Part shown: positions 13,349-16,308 of the stretch, in pieces
Layout: each line of letters opens with the position of its first letter
Numbering within the stretch: the first letter of the stretch is position 1
NCBI GenBank assembly: GCA_002505185.1
Contig: DAUP01000105.1
Location: 17,429 to 33,736, forward strand
Length of the DNA: 16,308 bases
Origin: Ferroplasmaceae archaeon UBA567
Lineage (GTDB): Archaea > Thermoplasmatota > Thermoplasmata > Thermoplasmatales > Thermoplasmataceae
Reading direction: 5' to 3'
Program-made: the position numbers and the translations under genes
Notes under the pieces: model-generated
Told to the model about the DNA's origin: nothing
The model's database searches: none
What the model saw: the letters and a program-made list of their open reading frames with translations, nothing else

Positions 13349-13361
13349 ATAAAAGAATAAA
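13349..13361 (+). promoter_or_regulatory. Possible TATA element of the hemLCD operon
   Basis: CATAAAAGAATAA is centred about 29 nt before the hemL ATG, which lacks an obvious ribosome binding site, so a leaderless start is possible. The operator array ends about 25 bp further upstream, close enough for a bound protein to affect this promoter. A second AT-rich element (CTTAAAAAG) is nearer, but too close to the ATG. Confidence 0.35.
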
Positions 13362-13383
13362 TCCTTAAAAAGAATCTAGAATA

Positions 13384-14646
13384 ATGAGATCAACAAAATT
13401 ATTTAAAGAGGCACAGGAACTATTCCCCATGGGCGTCAATTCACCAGTTAGGTATTATTCACCAGAACCTGTTATGTTCCAGCAGGCACATGGTTCAAAG
13501 GCCATAGACGTTAATGGAAAGGAGTACATAGATTATTCTCTGGGTTTTGGCCCAATGATACTTGGGCATGCTGATCCAGTTGTTTCCAATTATATAAAAT
13601 CCCAGGTAGATAAGGGCATTTTGTTCGGTTCTATAAGTGAGAACGAAATAAAGCTTGGAACAATTATCAAAAATGCTGTAGGTTCCATAGAAAAACTGAG
13701 ATTCACAAATTCCGGAACTGAAGCCACAATGCATGCCATCAGGCTGGCAAGAGGTTTCACAGGGAAAAAGTATATTGTAAAAATGGAGGGTGGATACCAT
13801 GGCGCACATGATTATGCCCTGATAAAATCGGGCAGTGGCACAATGACATTTGGAGTTCCATCATCAGCAGGCATCCCTGATAATGTTTCAAAAACCGTAC
13901 TTGTGGGGCAATACAATAATATTGAAAGCATAGAAAAAATATTTAGTGAACATGGAGACGATATTGCGGCAATTATAACCGAACCTGTACTTGGCAATAT
14001 GGGTGTTATCAATCCTGAGAAGGATTTTCTTAGGTCACTCAGGGAAATAACGGAAAAATATTCATCTCTGCTCATATTTGATGAAGTGATAACTGGATTT
14101 AGATTTGGGTTTAAGGGATACCAGGATATTGTAGGCATAAAGCCGGACCTTACAACAATGGGTAAAATCATAGGAGGTGGGGCACCTGTCGGCATGTTTG
14201 GTGGCAGGGGCGACATAATGGATCATATAGCCCCAATGGGCAATGTATACGAGGCTGGCACATTTTCTGGAAATCCTTTAACAATGGCAGCGGGAATGGC
14301 TACCATGGAGCAGTTGAAGGGAAAAGATTACTCACTGGTAGACAACTACGCAGGCAGACTGGAAAAGGAGCTGAATTCACTTATATCCGAATACCATATG
14401 GATGCAACTATAAACAGGTGCCATTCCATGTTCCAGCTATTTTTCAATAGGGAAAAGGTTACAGATTATAATACAGCTATCGCCTCAGATGCAGGAAAAT
14501 TCACTAAAATGTTCCATATGCTGCTTGATAGGGGTATTTTTTTCCCCCCAAGCCAGTTTGAAACTGAATTTGTGAGTTTTGCCCATTCCGAAGGAGATTT
14601 GGAAAAGACCGTGAATGCATTTTCATCGGTGTTGAAATGCCTATAA
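13384..14646 (+). CDS. hemL: Glutamate-1-semialdehyde 2,1-aminomutase
   Basis: PLP-dependent aminomutase (420 residues) that converts glutamate-1-semialdehyde to 5-aminolevulinate in the C5 route to tetrapyrroles. The N-terminal FPMGVNSPVRYY (14-25) is the GSA-aminomutase signature. NSGTEATMHAIRLAR (109-123) binds the PLP phosphate and GGYHGAHD (136-143) lies at the cofactor. LLIFDEVITGFR (229-240) holds Asp233, which contacts the pyridine nitrogen. Lys261 in TTMGKIIGGG should form the Schiff base. AGTFSGNPLTMAAG closes the active site. Length is typical. It is the first gene of a hemL-hemC-hemD operon and overlaps hemC by 10 bp. hemA and hemB are not in the window. Confidence 0.96.
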   Translation: MRSTKLFKEAQELFPMGVNSPVRYYSPEPVMFQQAHGSKAIDVNGKEYIDYSLGFGPMILGHADPVVSNYIKSQVDKGILFGSISENEIKLGTIIKNAVGSIEKLRFTNSGTEATMHAIRLARGFTGKKYIVKMEGGYHGAHDYALIKSGSGTMTFGVPSSAGIPDNVSKTVLVGQYNNIESIEKIFSEHGDDIAAIITEPVLGNMGVINPEKDFLRSLREITEKYSSLLIFDEVITGFRFGFKGYQDIVGIKPDLTTMGKIIGGGAPVGMFGGRGDIMDHIAPMGNVYEAGTFSGNPLTMAAGMATMEQLKGKDYSLVDNYAGRLEKELNSLISEYHMDATINRCHSMFQLFFNREKVTDYNTAIASDAGKFTKMFHMLLDRGIFFPPSQFETEFVSFAHSEGDLEKTVNAFSSVLKCL

Positions 14647-15494
14647 CAATTGGAACAAGAAATAGCAAACTTGCACTCATACAGGCAAACAGTGTGAAAG
14701 ATGCCCTTGAATCCAGGGGTTATGAGGTTCAGATAAAGGGCTTCACTTCTTCTGGCGATTCCAACAGAAATGTCCCACTGTACAGAATGAGTTCTACAGG
14801 TGTTTTTGTGGATGAATTAAATGAAATGATACTGAAAGGTGAAATTGACCTTGCAGTCCACAGCGCAAAGGATATTCCAACACGGATCCAGGATGGGCTT
14901 GAAATAACATCAGTTATCAAACGGGATGATTTCCGGGATGTGCTGATTTCAGAAACATCTCTGGAGGATATGAGAGAAGGATCGGTTATAGGCACCTCAA
15001 GCATGCGCAGGATTAGGCAGGTAAAAACGGCCAATCCAAAAATTAATGTTTCCGATATAAGGGGAAATATTGATACAAGGATATCAAAATATATGGGGAA
15101 AAAATATAGTGGCATAATAATTGCAATGGCTGCCTATAATAGGATGTCACTGGATATTGGCCATTTCATCCTGTCTGAGGATCAGTTTCTTCCAGCTCCA
15201 AACCAGGGAATAATTGCCATAGTTGGAAAGAAATCTTCTGAGCAGGCTTATGCCTCAAGAGAGATAAATCATGCTGAAACCTTTAAGGATATGCAAAATG
15301 AACGTTTCATTGCAGGATCACTTAATCTCGGATGTTCAATGCCAGTTGGAATCCTCTCCAGTAATGGAAAAATAAAAACAAGATTTTATTCACTGAAATC
15401 AAACATATATAAGGATATGGAGTTCTTCAATGATAATATGGAATCAATTATTGATAAAATTAGGCAGGAGATAGGGGACTATGGATACTTCTAA
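14637..15494 (+). CDS. hemC: Hydroxymethylbilane synthase (porphobilinogen deaminase)
   Basis: Polymerises four porphobilinogen molecules to hydroxymethylbilane (285 residues, slightly short for the family). The N-terminal IGTRNSKLALIQA (5-17) is the family signature. DLAVHSAKDIPT (71-82) carries Asp79, equivalent to the catalytic Asp84 of the E. coli enzyme. GTSSMRRIRQV (119-129) and DIRGNIDTRISK (140-151) supply the substrate-binding arginines, and FLPAPNQGIIAI matches the conserved PAxxQG segment. Cys233 in NLGCSMPVG is the attachment point of the dipyrromethane cofactor. The overlaps of 10 bp with hemL and 14 bp with hemD suggest coupled translation. Confidence 0.96.
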   Translation: MPITIGTRNSKLALIQANSVKDALESRGYEVQIKGFTSSGDSNRNVPLYRMSSTGVFVDELNEMILKGEIDLAVHSAKDIPTRIQDGLEITSVIKRDDFRDVLISETSLEDMREGSVIGTSSMRRIRQVKTANPKINVSDIRGNIDTRISKYMGKKYSGIIIAMAAYNRMSLDIGHFILSEDQFLPAPNQGIIAIVGKKSSEQAYASREINHAETFKDMQNERFIAGSLNLGCSMPVGILSSNGKIKTRFYSLKSNIYKDMEFFNDNMESIIDKIRQEIGDYGYF

Positions 15495-16185
15495 ATTTAT
15501 TATAACTACAAGGCCAGAAATTAAGTTTAAACCGGTAGAGACAAAGTGCATAGATGTGTTGAACATACCCTTGACAGAAATCCGGCTAAGCGATTTTGAT
15601 AATAAAATTGCAGATGAAATAGCCGAAGAGAGGCCTAATGTGATAGTTTTAACCAGCTCTGTTGGGGCCTCAGAATTCTTTAAGCATTACTATAAATATA
15701 CAGAAAATCCATACTTCATAGCTATCGGAGAAAAAACGGCGGAGGTAATAGGAAAATACACAGGCAACATTGAAGTCCCAACCAGTAAGAATTCATACGG
15801 TGTTCTAGAAATTCTGTCAGAACATAGGCATGGAAATATAGCATTGTTCAGAAGCAATGAATCAAATAATATCATCAGGGATTCCTTATCCAGAAGAGGC
15901 ATAAAATACCATGAGTATTATATATACAATGTAATAAAACTTAAAAATACCGGGTTAAAAGCAAACTTCCTTTCTGAAAAGTGTATTGGAATTTTTATAA
16001 CATCTTCAATGGAGGCAAAGGCATTTAAGGATTATGCTGGTATTTCAAATGATAATAAAAAAATTTATTCCATAGGAAAAACAACAACAGAAACACTGGA
16101 ATCTATGGGATACAGAGTATGTGCCACTGGAAAATCAGATTTCCAATCCATGATTAAATATATAGATAAAATAAATTGCCAGTAG
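15481..16185 (+). CDS. hemD: Uroporphyrinogen-III synthase
   Basis: Closes hydroxymethylbilane to uroporphyrinogen III with inversion of ring D (234 residues). HemD proteins diverge strongly, but the family pattern is present: VIVLTSSVGASEFF (55-68), AIGEKTAEVI (81-90), KNSYGVLEIL (102-111), ALFRSNESN in domain two, then FITSSMEAKAFKDY and YSIGKTTTETLESMGY. Two alternating Rossmann-like halves are expected. Its place after hemC supports the call strongly. ATG 15481 lies 14 bp inside hemC. The TAG stop (16183-16185) shares its three bases with the 3' end of the convergent initiator tRNA gene. Confidence 0.93.
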   Translation: MDTSKFIITTRPEIKFKPVETKCIDVLNIPLTEIRLSDFDNKIADEIAEERPNVIVLTSSVGASEFFKHYYKYTENPYFIAIGEKTAEVIGKYTGNIEVPTSKNSYGVLEILSEHRHGNIALFRSNESNNIIRDSLSRRGIKYHEYYIYNVIKLKNTGLKANFLSEKCIGIFITSSMEAKAFKDYAGISNDNKKIYSIGKTTTETLESMGYRVCATGKSDFQSMIKYIDKINCQ

Positions 16186-16257
16186 CGGGGAATGGATTTG
16201 AACCATTGGTCTACGGGTTATGAGCCCGTCGGGATCTCCTGACTACCCTACCCCGCT
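16183..16257 (-). tRNA. Initiator tRNA-Met (CAU)
   Basis: A 75-nt cloverleaf on the minus strand. The acceptor stem AGCGGGG/CCCCGCT begins with the A1-U72 pair typical of archaeal initiators, and the discriminator is A. The D arm is GGGTAGTCAGGAGATCCC. The anticodon arm is ACGGG-CTCATAA-CCCGT with anticodon CAU and the three G-C pairs next to the loop that mark initiator tRNAs. The T arm is AATGG-TTCAAAT-CCATT. CCA is not encoded (the next bases are CTG). No intron is present. The last three bases overlap the hemD stop codon. Confidence 0.96.
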
Positions 16258-16280
16258 ATAAATATGTATTGCAAGAAGGA

Positions 16281-16290
16281 ATATAAACTT
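16281..16290 (-). promoter_or_regulatory. TATA box of the initiator tRNA gene
   Basis: AAGTTTATAT on the minus strand is centred about 28 nt upstream of the mature tRNA 5' end, the spacing expected if transcription starts at or very close to the first tRNA base. The remaining bases up to 16308 are AT-rich with no gene visible. Confidence 0.6.
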
Positions 16291-16308
16291 TAACGATTTT
16301 TAGTTTCC

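Noticed and set aside
13812..14216. Minus-strand ORF of 134 codons opposite hemL
   Set aside because: It covers the PLP-binding core of hemL in antisense; no family resemblance and no promoter or ribosome binding site seen.
14729..15115. Minus-strand ORF of 128 codons opposite hemC
   Set aside because: It is antisense to the conserved substrate-binding region of hemC; length is explained by low stop frequency in that frame.
1..16308. CRISPR arrays, insertion sequences, transposase genes or integration sites
   Set aside because: No spaced direct repeats of CRISPR type, no transposase motifs and no terminal inverted repeats or duplicated tRNA ends were seen by eye.

Overview
The window looks like chromosomal DNA of an acidophilic euryarchaeon of the order Thermoplasmatales, probably close to Ferroplasma. 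The evidence is low GC, archaeal-type ribosomal proteins, archaeal Sm protein, Nop5 and Cbf5-type pseudouridine synthase, GGTGAT-like ribosome binding sites mixed with apparently leaderless genes, and TATA boxes about 25-28 bp upstream of starts. The genus is an inference from gene content; no search was run.

Bases 1-6992 (plus strand) are the distal part of the ribosomal spc-type operon: the 3' end of rpl18, then rps5, rpl30, rpl15, secY, adkA, an Oxa1-superfamily DUF106 protein, cmk, truB/cbf5 and a short nop5. Spacing is tight and many genes overlap. The L34e and L14e genes that flank cmk in other archaea are absent. nop5 starts inside truB, giving about 197 bp of dual coding. Its stop codon shares bases with that of the convergent purF.

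Bases 6989-10312 (minus strand) hold, in transcription order, a Trm5/Taw2-type tRNA methyltransferase-fold enzyme, a PsiE-like membrane protein, an archaeal LSm protein, the small ribosomal protein L37e and purF. L37e (54 codons, GTG start) is easily missed because 53 bp of it overlap purF. A 20-bp perfect palindrome sits in the divergent promoter region before a plus-strand esterase-like hydrolase.

Bases 11360-12750 are a very AT-rich island with a secreted protein of unknown family followed by an overlapping small membrane protein. I recognise neither.

Bases 12748-16185 hold a PadR-type repressor with a His/Gly-rich N-terminus, divergent from a hemL-hemC-hemD tetrapyrrole operon. Between them lie four GATAT half-sites at an exact 13-bp period. 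They form two overlapping perfect 19-bp inverted repeats that run over the padR TATA box, a strong candidate operator. The window closes with an initiator tRNA-Met gene on the minus strand, whose 3' end overlaps the hemD stop codon.

Together the window covers translation (ribosome, rRNA/tRNA modification, initiator tRNA), protein export and membrane insertion (SecY, DUF106), nucleotide metabolism (Adk, Cmk, PurF) and heme/siroheme precursor synthesis. The AT-rich secreted/membrane gene pair is the accessory part.
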